From NCBI GenBank assembly GCA_002719425.1, contig PBHA01000002.1, forward strand, positions 42,093-52,421: a stretch of DNA of 10,329 nucleotides, given 5' to 3'. Every line of letters begins with the position of its first letter. The first letter of the stretch is position 1. The DNA is from Chloroflexota bacterium. Lineage in GTDB: Bacteria; Chloroflexota; Dehalococcoidia; UBA1151; TMED-70. Positions 1 to 6,621 of this stretch are shown here, one piece after another. The notes under the pieces were generated by a model. That model was not told the origin of the DNA. It was given only the letters and a program-made list of their open reading frames with translations, and ran no database searches. A program made the position numbers and the translations under genes.

Positions 1-768
1 TCTGAAAAAGCTGTTAAAGAATTTAGAATGAAAGTTAATTCATTTGGACTAGATATAGGATCTATTAGGAGTGGAGGAACTCTTACTGAAGCAAAGAATG
101 GTCCTCAAAATATAGAGAAACTAAAAAAATCAATCAATTATGGTAAATACACTGGAGCTGAGGTTGTAAACGGAGCAATAAGCGCCCCAGCAAGATATCC
201 AGGTAATCCAGAGGGGAGTTTGCCTGCATCAGGTTCAGGCTGGACTAAATCTCAAGATTCCTCAAAGGAAGCTTCTATGTGGGTGTATGAACACCTTTCT
301 AAAATTTATCAAGATTCATGTGATGAAGCATCTGAGCACAATATAAATATTTCTGTTGAAATACACCAAAACTCTCCTGTAGATAATTCTTGGTCTGCAA
401 AATATTTATATGGAATGGTAGATAGGACTAATTTTGGTATAAATCCTGATCTTGGAAATGTGTTATGGAATTATGATCAACCAGAAGAAAAATTTGAAGA
501 TTGTATAGATAATGTTGCATCAATATCTAATTACTGGCATTGTAAAAACTTACAAACTGTTTATCATCCTGAGAATGAAAGATCAGTTTTTATAAGAGTG
601 CCCCTTCAGGATGGTGAAATAGACTATAGATATGCTATTAGCTCTATGGCAAATGCTGGGTATGAAGGCTATATGGCAATAGAAGGAACACAAAATGGAG
701 ATCAATTTTATAAAGATTATCAAAGTATTACTTATGCAAAGAGTGTATTTGAATCTTTAGATAGTTAA
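1..768 (+). CDS. Sugar phosphate isomerase/epimerase, xylose-isomerase-like TIM barrel (5' truncated)
   Basis: The reading frame is open from the first base of the window (SEKAVKEFR precedes the methionine at 28), so the start lies outside and the ATG at 28 is probably internal. Numbering from that methionine, the sequence shows the metal-site pattern of the AP endonuclease 2/xylose isomerase-like TIM-barrel family: E111-x-H113 on one strand, N139-P-D141-L-G-N on the next, W170-H171-C-K-N after it, and E219 in AIEG near the C-terminus. Family members isomerise or epimerise sugars, inosose or hydroxypyruvate-like substrates with a divalent metal in the cytosol. The substrate cannot be told from sequence. 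The visible 255 residues suggest that only a short N-terminal part is missing. The gene meets the MFS transporter gene tail-to-tail, sharing the bases TTAA of the two stop codons. No signal peptide can be assessed because the true N-terminus is absent. Sure of the fold, unsure of the reaction. Confidence 0.8.
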   Translation, partial: SEKAVKEFRMKVNSFGLDIGSIRSGGTLTEAKNGPQNIEKLKKSINYGKYTGAEVVNGAISAPARYPGNPEGSLPASGSGWTKSQDSSKEASMWVYEHLSKIYQDSCDEASEHNINISVEIHQNSPVDNSWSAKYLYGMVDRTNFGINPDLGNVLWNYDQPEEKFEDCIDNVASISNYWHCKNLQTVYHPENERSVFIRVPLQDGEIDYRYAISSMANAGYEGYMAIEGTQNGDQFYKDYQSITYAKSVFESLDS

Positions 769-1991
769 CTATTTGGCTCTCTACCATATTTTGATATCCA
801 AACTAAAAACATTGCAATGAAAAATAATCCTGCTATGCCTAAGAATGCATTTCTATAAGAACCTGTTTGATCATGAATTATTCCCGCAATCAAAGGTCCA
901 AGTGCCATAGTAATAGAAGTTAGGAAAGCATTTATTCCCATCATACTCCCAATATTCTTCATCCCAAATTGTTCAACAATTGTCAGAGGAATCATTGCTC
1001 CAAACGCACCGAAACCGAGACCATAAATAAAACACCCTAACCACAAAATTGCATTGCTACTAGAGCTACATAAAACAATTGTCCCTATTGCTTGAAAAAA
1101 GATACATAGTATCAATGTTTTTCTTGCAGAATAAGTTTCACTAGCTCTTCCAAAAGTTATTTTTCCAACTACACCCATAACTGCAATCATCATAAGGCAT
1201 GATGTAGCTACATTTTGAGACATGCCCTCATCTTCTAGAAATTGTGTTAATTGAGTTAATATACCTTGGTAAGTTAGTACTCCTATCATAAGTGAAATAT
1301 TAATTGCCCAAAATCTGAATGAATTGATGGCTTCTTTTGCACTAAATCCTAACTCTGATTGCCTTCTAGCTAAATCTAAAAAATCTAGGTTTCTTTTTGT
1401 TCGGATTGATTCTTTTTCTACATCTTCTAAAGATTCAGAAATAATAAAATATGAGAATAATGCTAGAAAAAGCATGATTCCGCCAAAAATTAAATATGCT
1501 AACTCCCAACTTGAGAATGCTATTACTGATGCTGCTAAAGCTGGCATAGTAAATCCTCCGAAATTATTTCCTGAGGTGACTGCTCCCATTACTCTACCTC
1601 TTGTTTTAGGGAACCAAAGAGGAACAATTTTTCCAGAAGTAATTTGTGTTGCACCAGGAAATCCAGCATAAACTAGAGCACTATATAAATACCAATGCCA
1701 AAGACTTGTAATTGTAGGTCTCAGTAAAAATCCTAGGCTAATCATAATTAATGAAATCAGTAGGACAATCTTAATTCCGTACTTATCTGCAGATTTTCCA
1801 AGTAAAGGACCTGTTAGACCTGAAATAAAAGCTAGTGATAGAGCTCCATTTAACTGAGTTTTAGTCCATCCAAACTCTTCTTGCAAGGGATTTGCAAATT
1901 GACCAAAAGCATATTGTGACATACCTATGGATAATCCAGTTGACAGAAATGCAACAAGCGCAATTTGATAGCCTCTGTATGGAGCAATCAT
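765..1991 (-). CDS. MFS transporter, monocarboxylate/oxalate-formate antiporter type
   Basis: A 408-residue integral membrane carrier with about twelve hydrophobic segments, roughly at residues 8-29, 48-65, 73-90, 98-115, 135-155, 163-184, then a charged central loop 185-222, then 224-245, 263-281, 292-309, 313-335, 348-370 and 381-400. The loop between segments 2 and 3 (61-77, GPLLGKSADKYGIK) is a form of MFS motif A. A second copy follows segment 8 (GKITFGRASETYSARK, 276-291). The stretch PLWFPKTRGRVMG (124-136) before segment 5 resembles the RGxAxG region of the oxalate/formate and monocarboxylate carriers, so an organic anion is the likely cargo; this is inferred from family resemblance. 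The ATG at 1991 is preceded by AAGGAT eight or so bases upstream. It is divergent from the propeller genes across 114 bases and convergent with the TIM-barrel gene. A shared role with either side is possible but unproven. Confidence 0.88.
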   Translation of the reverse strand: MIAPYRGYQIALVAFLSTGLSIGMSQYAFGQFANPLQEEFGWTKTQLNGALSLAFISGLTGPLLGKSADKYGIKIVLLISLIMISLGFLLRPTITSLWHWYLYSALVYAGFPGATQITSGKIVPLWFPKTRGRVMGAVTSGNNFGGFTMPALAASVIAFSSWELAYLIFGGIMLFLALFSYFIISESLEDVEKESIRTKRNLDFLDLARRQSELGFSAKEAINSFRFWAINISLMIGVLTYQGILTQLTQFLEDEGMSQNVATSCLMMIAVMGVVGKITFGRASETYSARKTLILCIFFQAIGTIVLCSSSSNAILWLGCFIYGLGFGAFGAMIPLTIVEQFGMKNIGSMMGINAFLTSITMALGPLIAGIIHDQTGSYRNAFLGIAGLFFIAMFLVWISKYGREPNS

Positions 1992-2026
1992 ATATAAATC
2001 CTTGGAAAATAGTGAATTTATTTCAT

Positions 2027-2032
2027 CTTATA
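2027..2032 (-). promoter_or_regulatory. Candidate -10 box for the MFS gene
   Basis: On the minus strand this reads TATAAG, five of six to the -10 consensus, 35 bases before the ATG. The best upstream -35-like hexamers (TTTGCT at 15 bases, TGTTTG at 17) are poor. The distance to the start matches the -10 boxes proposed for the malate synthase and rpoD genes, which is the main support. Confidence 0.35.
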
Positions 2033-2077
2033 GCTTCATTTATCTAAAGCAAACATTTATTATTAGTCAAAATGGCT

Positions 2078-2083
2078 TATATT
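2078..2083 (+). promoter_or_regulatory. Candidate -10 box for the propeller operon
   Basis: TATATT, five of six to consensus, lies 22 bases before the first propeller ATG, giving a short leader that holds the GGAGG site at 2095-2099. The only upstream hexamer at fitting distance is TTTATT at 2056-2061 (16-base spacer), a weak -35. In DNA this AT-rich, such matches arise by chance. Confidence 0.3.
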
Positions 2084-2105
2084 AGGAAACTTACGGAGGC
2101 ACAGA

Positions 2106-3041
2106 ATGAGTTCAAACTATGAACCAGTTAAAAACTGGGCAAAAATTCCTATGGGTATTTCATTTTATGGTGATTGTGGAGGAGTTGCAGTAGATTCAAA
2201 AGATAATGTATATGTTTTCAACAGAGGTACAGATCCAGTATGTGTTTTTGATCCTGAAGGAAATTTCTTAAGATCTTTTGGTCATGGAGAATTTGATAGA
2301 CCCCACGGTATAGAAATAGATAAAGAAGATAATATTTATCTAGTAGATGATGGCCCAGGAAATTTTGTACAAAAAAGAGATAATGATGGAAATGTAATTT
2401 TTACCGTTGGTGAACGAGGAAAAGAAGCTCCTTGGCAAGGTGGAGATATGTTTAATAGACCTACAGATATTGCAATACATCCAACAACAGGAGAACTTTT
2501 TATTTCAGATGGATATGGAAATTCAAGAGTACACAAACTAAATCCTGATGGAGAGCATATATTGAGTTGGGGTGTCCCTGGATCAGAAGAAGGAGAATTT
2601 TCACTTCCACATAATATTTCAATGATTGGAGAAGATAAAGTAATAGTAGCTGATAGAGAAAATTTTAGACTTCAAATATTTGATCTAGAAGGTAATTATA
2701 TTGATCAATGGCATCTTCATCATCCAATGTCTGTTACAGAGGGGAAAAATGGAGATAAAAATCTTTATATTGGAGAAATGGGTCCTCCTGATGTTCAAAT
2801 TGGAGTTAAAGGACTCGGAAATAGAATAGTTATCTTATCACCAGAAGGGGAAAAAATTGACTCATTTGGTCATGGTTTACCGGGCCAAAACGATGATCAA
2901 TTTGTTGCCCCACATGGAGTGACTACTGATTCTAAAGGAAATGTGTATGTAGGTGAGGTTGCATGGACTTTTTGGGGCTCAAAACAAGATCCTCAACCTC
3001 TTGGAGAATTGATTTCATTAAGAAAATGGATAAAGAAATAA
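2106..3041 (+). CDS. NHL-repeat six-bladed beta-propeller, PAL-like (paralogue 1)
   Basis: A 311-residue protein built of repeated units of the type 'nVYVFNRG..V.VFDPEGNF..SFG', the NHL propeller pattern. It most resembles the lyase domain of peptidylglycine amidating enzyme (PAL). The PAL-like landmarks are present: H67 in RPHGI, SDGYGNSR with Y137, H169 in LPHNIS, the DREN motif with R184, and H270 in APHG. In PAL three His bind zinc and Tyr and Arg line the active site, so an enzyme is likely. However, the Asp that follows the last His in PAL is Gly here. There is no signal peptide or membrane segment, so a cytosolic place is expected, unlike animal PAL. ATG with GGAGG six bases upstream. 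First gene of a three-gene tandem array, divergent from the MFS gene. It could instead be a lactonase-like or non-enzymatic propeller. The exact reaction is unknown. Confidence 0.85.
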   Translation: MSSNYEPVKNWAKIPMGISFYGDCGGVAVDSKDNVYVFNRGTDPVCVFDPEGNFLRSFGHGEFDRPHGIEIDKEDNIYLVDDGPGNFVQKRDNDGNVIFTVGERGKEAPWQGGDMFNRPTDIAIHPTTGELFISDGYGNSRVHKLNPDGEHILSWGVPGSEEGEFSLPHNISMIGEDKVIVADRENFRLQIFDLEGNYIDQWHLHHPMSVTEGKNGDKNLYIGEMGPPDVQIGVKGLGNRIVILSPEGEKIDSFGHGLPGQNDDQFVAPHGVTTDSKGNVYVGEVAWTFWGSKQDPQPLGELISLRKWIKK

Positions 3042-3045
3042 GGAG
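3040..3045 (+). promoter_or_regulatory. Shine-Dalgarno site overlapping the paralogue 1 stop codon
   Basis: AAGGAG starts inside the TAA stop of the first propeller gene and sits five bases before the ATG at 3051. It fixes the start of paralogue 2 and indicates that the two genes are translated from one mRNA. Confidence 0.75.
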
Positions 3046-3050
3046 TGTAA

Positions 3051-3983
3051 ATGACTTTAAAAAATAAAAATTATCAACCAGTTCCGTTATGGGCTAAACT
3101 GCCTCATCCTATGAGGTTTCATGAGGCAACAAGTGTGGCTACTGATTCAAATGATAATGTATATGTTTTTAATAGAGGGCTTTATCCACTAATAATATTT
3201 GATAAGGAAGGTAATTATAATGGTCATTGGGGTGAAGGAGAATTTAATAGGCCTCATGGAATTAGAATAGATAAAGATGACAATTTATACCTTATTGATG
3301 ATTTAGATCATATAGTCCAAAAACGAACAAAATCAGGAGAAATTTTACTTACAATCGGAGAGAAAGGTAAACCTTCACCATGGCAGGAGGGTGGTTACTT
3401 TAATAGACCTACTGATGTAGCAATTGATGAATTCACAGGAGACATTTTTGTTTCAGACGGATATGGAAACTCAAGAATTCATAAGTTTAATTCAAAAGGG
3501 GATCACTTGAAAAGTTGGGGTAAATCAGGATCGGAAGAAGGAGAATTTTCGCTTCCTCATAATATTAGTATTTTTGATAAAAATAAAATTGCTTTATGTG
3601 ATAGAGAAAATTTTAGAGTTCAAATTTTTGATTTTGATGGAAATTATTTAGACCAATGGCATTTTCATAGACCAATAGCAATCTATTCTGATCAAAATGA
3701 GAAAGAAGTTTATGTAGCTGAAGCAGGTGCTCCTGAAGTTCAAGCTAGAGTCCCAAATCTAGGATTAAGAGTTGTAATTGTAGATGAAAATGGAGATCGG
3801 ATTAACTCTTTTGGAAAAGGAACACTGGGTGAAAACCCTGATCAATTTATTGGTCCTCATGGTATGGCAGTAGATTCAGTTGGATCAGTATATATAGCTG
3901 AGGTTTCTTATACTGCTTTTGGATCTAATCAAGATCCTCCAAGAGAGGTAGCTTCATTAAGAAAATGGGAAAGGATAAGTTAG
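3051..3983 (+). CDS. NHL-repeat six-bladed beta-propeller, PAL-like (paralogue 2)
   Basis: A 310-residue close paralogue of the preceding gene product; more than half of the residues agree by eye, with nearly the same length and blade phasing. It keeps H69 in RPHGI, Y138 in SDGYGNSR, H170 in LPHNIS, R185 in DREN and H270 in GPHG, all at nearly the same numbers as in paralogue 1. The C-terminal ASLRKW also matches SLRKW of paralogue 1. Differences gather in the outer loops, for instance LDHIV in place of GPGNFV around residue 86 and AEAGAPEV for GEMGPPDV around 223, which suggests divergence in substrate recognition over a preserved core. No signal peptide. The nucleotide sequence still shows long near-identical blocks with paralogue 1 (36 of 39 bases at 2580-2618 versus 3528-3566), so the pair arose by tandem duplication. 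Reaction unknown. Confidence 0.85.
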   Translation: MTLKNKNYQPVPLWAKLPHPMRFHEATSVATDSNDNVYVFNRGLYPLIIFDKEGNYNGHWGEGEFNRPHGIRIDKDDNLYLIDDLDHIVQKRTKSGEILLTIGEKGKPSPWQEGGYFNRPTDVAIDEFTGDIFVSDGYGNSRIHKFNSKGDHLKSWGKSGSEEGEFSLPHNISIFDKNKIALCDRENFRVQIFDFDGNYLDQWHFHRPIAIYSDQNEKEVYVAEAGAPEVQARVPNLGLRVVIVDENGDRINSFGKGTLGENPDQFIGPHGMAVDSVGSVYIAEVSYTAFGSNQDPPREVASLRKWERIS

Positions 3984-4880
3984 ATGATAGTTGGAGATGG
4001 AAATTTTAAGTTTGAGCTTGATAAAAATTGGCCTGTAAATATTCCAGAATATTGGATATTGGGTCAGTGTGCTGACATTGATATAGATTCAGATGATAAC
4101 GCTTGGGTTTTTTCTAGGGGAAAACATCCTGTCACAAAATGGTCAAACGATGGCCATTTTATGGGCTCGTGGGGAAATCAAGGAGATCAAAAAGGAGAAT
4201 TTAGAATTCCCCATGGTTTAAATATTGATAGTGAGGGGTTTATTTGGCTAACAGACCACCAAACTCATCAAGTAACTAAACATAAACCAAATGGTGAATG
4301 TGTAATGGAAATAGGAGAGTTTGGATTTGCAAACTTTACTCTAACTACTGATGGAACACAAGGTAATCCATTTAATATGCCAACAGGGTCAGCTATTGCC
4401 CCAGATGGAAAGATTTTTGTTAGTGATGGATATGGAAATAGAAGGGTTCATAGATTTTCTAGTGAGGGGAAACATGAAATATCTTGGGGTGAACATGGTA
4501 CAGGAGATGGACAGTTTGCGATTGTTCATAAACTTGGTGTATATGAAGATAATAGGGTTTTTGTTTGTGACAGAGAAAATGACAGAATTCAAATATTTTC
4601 GCCAGACGGAGAACTGTTAGATATTTGGACTAATGGATTAGCGGGACCCGGAGATATTTATTTTCAAAATAATATTGCATATGTTGTTGAGCAAAGTGAA
4701 GGAAGTGGAATTTCAATTTGGGATGTCCCTTCGGGAGAATTACTAACTCGTTGGAGAGGTATCTCTGAAGTATGCGAAGCAGTTCATGGATGCGCTGTAG
4801 ATTCCAAAGGTAATATTTTTATAGCTGAAATAGGCTTAGGAAATGTCGGACAAAGAATTAGAAAACTTAATAAAGTTTAG
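3984..4880 (+). CDS. NHL-repeat six-bladed beta-propeller, PAL-like (paralogue 3, divergent)
   Basis: A 298-residue propeller of the same family, clearly more divergent than the first two. The landmark positions remain: H77 in IPHGL, Y150 in SDGYGNRR, H182 in VHKLG, R197 in DREN and H268 in VHGC. It carries its own features: GNQGDQKGEF (64-73) is longer than the matching loop in the others, FANFTLTTDGTQGN (115-128) replaces the GKxxPWQ loop, and the C-terminal SLRKW tail is missing. The ATG directly abuts the TAG stop of paralogue 2 with no spacing; an AAGGA site at 3971-3975 inside that gene serves as Shine-Dalgarno, so translation is coupled. No signal peptide. Its stop overlaps that of the malate synthase gene by four bases. 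It probably acts on a related but different substrate, or forms a complex with its neighbours; both are guesses. Confidence 0.83.
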   Translation: MIVGDGNFKFELDKNWPVNIPEYWILGQCADIDIDSDDNAWVFSRGKHPVTKWSNDGHFMGSWGNQGDQKGEFRIPHGLNIDSEGFIWLTDHQTHQVTKHKPNGECVMEIGEFGFANFTLTTDGTQGNPFNMPTGSAIAPDGKIFVSDGYGNRRVHRFSSEGKHEISWGEHGTGDGQFAIVHKLGVYEDNRVFVCDRENDRIQIFSPDGELLDIWTNGLAGPGDIYFQNNIAYVVEQSEGSGISIWDVPSGELLTRWRGISEVCEAVHGCAVDSKGNIFIAEIGLGNVGQRIRKLNKV

Positions 4881-6541
4881 AAAGCATCATTATCAGCTGC
4901 AATTTCATCCAAATCTTCTCTTGTGTAAGAACCTAGAGATCTAAAGTTATACTCAGTATAATTTTTAATCCATTGCATTGCTATTTTAGATGATTTCTTA
5001 TAATTTGTTATTTGTGAGTCAGTTACATTACCACCCAATTGATCAACAATATCATCAGTTTCGCTTAGAATGATTTCCTTAACAAGTTTGAATGAATGTT
5101 TTTCTTCAGTATCTTCTGCTATAGATTTGTGGATAATCCTCTGAGCAATTTGTCCTGTTGATATCCTAGCAGTTGCTAAATCTTCCATTAATGCAGGTCT
5201 TTTTCCTGGTTTTCCTGCTAATCTGTCTATACCTTTAGCTCCTCTTCCATTTAACCAACCTTCAACATATTCAATCAGAGTTCTCACATTCTGTCTTGTT
5301 CCTTCTTTTGTTAATGTTCCAACAGGATTTTCTATCTTAACAGGATAATTATCTGGATTTTTCATGTCTTCAGTGGGCTCCCATCCAGATTCTCTTAATT
5401 TCTTAAAAGGTTCAGCAGCAGGATCCATATGATAAATGTGTGCAACCCAAGCTCTCAAGAAACCTTGATTTGCTTCCCATTCTTTATCAGCTTTTATTGA
5501 TTTTGCCGCTTCTATATTTACTTCTTCATCTCTTGAGGGCAGAGCAGTAGCCATTCCTCCTATTGGAACAGCATTGTGTTTTAAGCATATTGCTACAAGT
5601 CTTCTAAAAATATTTGACATAAATTCCGTATTTTGAATAGTAACATCAAATCTATCTGGCCATACAAAATTTTCATCATGCATTACATATTCTAAGATAC
5701 TGGCTTTAAGATCCCATCTGGCAGCATTTAATCCGGCAGCATATTCTCCCAGAGCAAATAACATTTCCTCCATTTGAAAAACAGCTGGTAGTGATTCAAT
5801 AAGTATAATCCCTTTTATATTAACGTGATTCAACTCATCAACTGAAGCTTTTATTTCTGTAAATAAAGAATTATAAAATTTTGCTTCTCTTGCAGATTCA
5901 GTTTTAGGTATGTAAAAATAAACTCCCTCGCCTTTTTTATGTTGTTCCCTTCCTCCAAAAAATAAAGTAAGGGCTGTTCCAAGAACAGTAGCAGATATAG
6001 GATGTCCATCAATAGTAACACTTGGTTCGTCTAAATGAAGACCTCTTTCCCTATGCATAAAAAATGGAATTTTACCAGGTTCTAATTCGTAATGTTTACC
6101 TGTAGTTTGGTTGTCAAATTGTAAAGTTCCGAGAGTTGCTTGCATTCTATTCCTTGCAGCATATATAGAGTCTTCTAGTGTATGACCTGCAGCATCCTCA
6201 TCATCATCAAGATCTCCTTCAGCTCTAACACCTCCGGGGCCTGGATTTAAGGCATTTATAAGCATAGATGCTATTCCAGCTGGTCCAGAAATTTCAATTC
6301 CAGGTTTTCTTAGATCATCAGGTAACTCAGGTATTTCCCATTCACCATTTGCTTCAGAAGTTTCTAAAAGTTTAGGCATTATACCTTTTCTTGCCTTCTC
6401 TTGATTTGCTAATCTTTCCTTCCTGATTTCTTTAACTTCAGCATTAAACTTATCATGTAATTTTACAAGTAGATTTTGAAATTCTTCAGTAAAAATATCT
6501 GAACAATCAATTGTGGATTGGTATGATAATCTGCTAGACAA
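4877..6541 (-). CDS. aceB: Malate synthase A-like protein
   Basis: A 554-residue homologue of malate synthase A, which condenses glyoxylate with acetyl-CoA to malate in the glyoxylate bypass. Seen in order: the N-terminal helical clasp (LVKLHDKFNAEVKEIR, 25-40), RERGLHLDE (164-172) matching the RPRGWHL motif with R166, IESLPAVFQMEE (248-259) with E249 as probable metal ligand, GLNAARWD (270-277) with D277 as second metal ligand, GGMATALPSRDEEVN (328-342), WVAH (365-368), and MEDLATARIS (452-461) with D454 at the catalytic base position. The catalytic set therefore looks intact. Departures from the usual sequence are RGL for RGW, NAARWD for NCGRWD, and an acidic GDLDDDEDAAG (109-119) where most have a DFED motif. 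Start is TTG; there is no ATG before residue 55 and the conserved clasp needs the upstream start. No isocitrate lyase gene is visible here. A related acyl-CoA/glyoxylate condensation cannot be excluded. Confidence 0.85.
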   Translation of the reverse strand: MSSRLSYQSTIDCSDIFTEEFQNLLVKLHDKFNAEVKEIRKERLANQEKARKGIMPKLLETSEANGEWEIPELPDDLRKPGIEISGPAGIASMLINALNPGPGGVRAEGDLDDDEDAAGHTLEDSIYAARNRMQATLGTLQFDNQTTGKHYELEPGKIPFFMHRERGLHLDEPSVTIDGHPISATVLGTALTLFFGGREQHKKGEGVYFYIPKTESAREAKFYNSLFTEIKASVDELNHVNIKGIILIESLPAVFQMEEMLFALGEYAAGLNAARWDLKASILEYVMHDENFVWPDRFDVTIQNTEFMSNIFRRLVAICLKHNAVPIGGMATALPSRDEEVNIEAAKSIKADKEWEANQGFLRAWVAHIYHMDPAAEPFKKLRESGWEPTEDMKNPDNYPVKIENPVGTLTKEGTRQNVRTLIEYVEGWLNGRGAKGIDRLAGKPGKRPALMEDLATARISTGQIAQRIIHKSIAEDTEEKHSFKLVKEIILSETDDIVDQLGGNVTDSQITNYKKSSKIAMQWIKNYTEYNFRSLGSYTREDLDEIAADNDAF

Positions 6542-6549
6542 AACTAATA

Positions 6550-6554
6550 CTCCT
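6550..6554 (-). promoter_or_regulatory. Shine-Dalgarno site setting a TTG start (malate synthase)
   Basis: On the minus strand AGGAG lies eight bases before the TTG at 6541-6539. No ATG or GTG in frame lies nearby upstream, and starting later would remove the conserved N-terminal clasp, so this site supports TTG initiation. Confidence 0.7.
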
Positions 6555-6576
6555 AATAAATATATTTTCCTGAAAA

Positions 6577-6604
6577 ATTATACTATTTATTTTTGTTTAG
6601 TCTA
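6577..6604 (-). promoter_or_regulatory. aceB: Candidate sigma-70 promoter for the malate synthase gene
   Basis: Minus strand: -35 TAGACT (6604-6599, four of six), a 16-base spacer, and a perfect -10 TATAAT (6582-6577). Transcription would start near 6570, giving a leader of about 30 bases before the TTG. It fills most of the 80-base gap after rpoD, so the gene probably has its own promoter in addition to any read-through from rpoD. No convincing terminator is visible in the gap. Confidence 0.55.
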
Positions 6605-6621
6605 TAAAGAAAGTTTTCTAT

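Noticed and set aside
28..30. ATG at 28 as the start of the TIM-barrel gene
   Set aside because: The frame is open to the window edge, there is no good Shine-Dalgarno site in the preceding bases, and the visible part starts within the barrel.
1324..1671. Open frame of 115 codons on the + strand inside the MFS transporter gene
   Set aside because: It lies antisense to a clear twelve-segment transporter, matches no family I recognise, and has no convincing Shine-Dalgarno site.
2336..2536. Open frame of 66 codons on the minus strand inside propeller gene 1
   Set aside because: Antisense to well-conserved propeller blades; its composition looks like a shadow of the coding frame.
4351..4620. Overlapping open frames on both strands inside propeller gene 3
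   Set aside because: The main frame carries the conserved SDGYGN, VHKLG and DREN motifs throughout this stretch, so the others are shadows.
2106..4880. Secreted or surface-anchored NHL proteins
   Set aside because: All three N-termini are polar, with no hydrophobic signal segment, lipobox or anchor.
6542..6621. Intrinsic terminator after rpoD
   Set aside because: Only a very weak A/T stem (GAAA...TTTC) is present with no G-C core, and a promoter explains the gap better.
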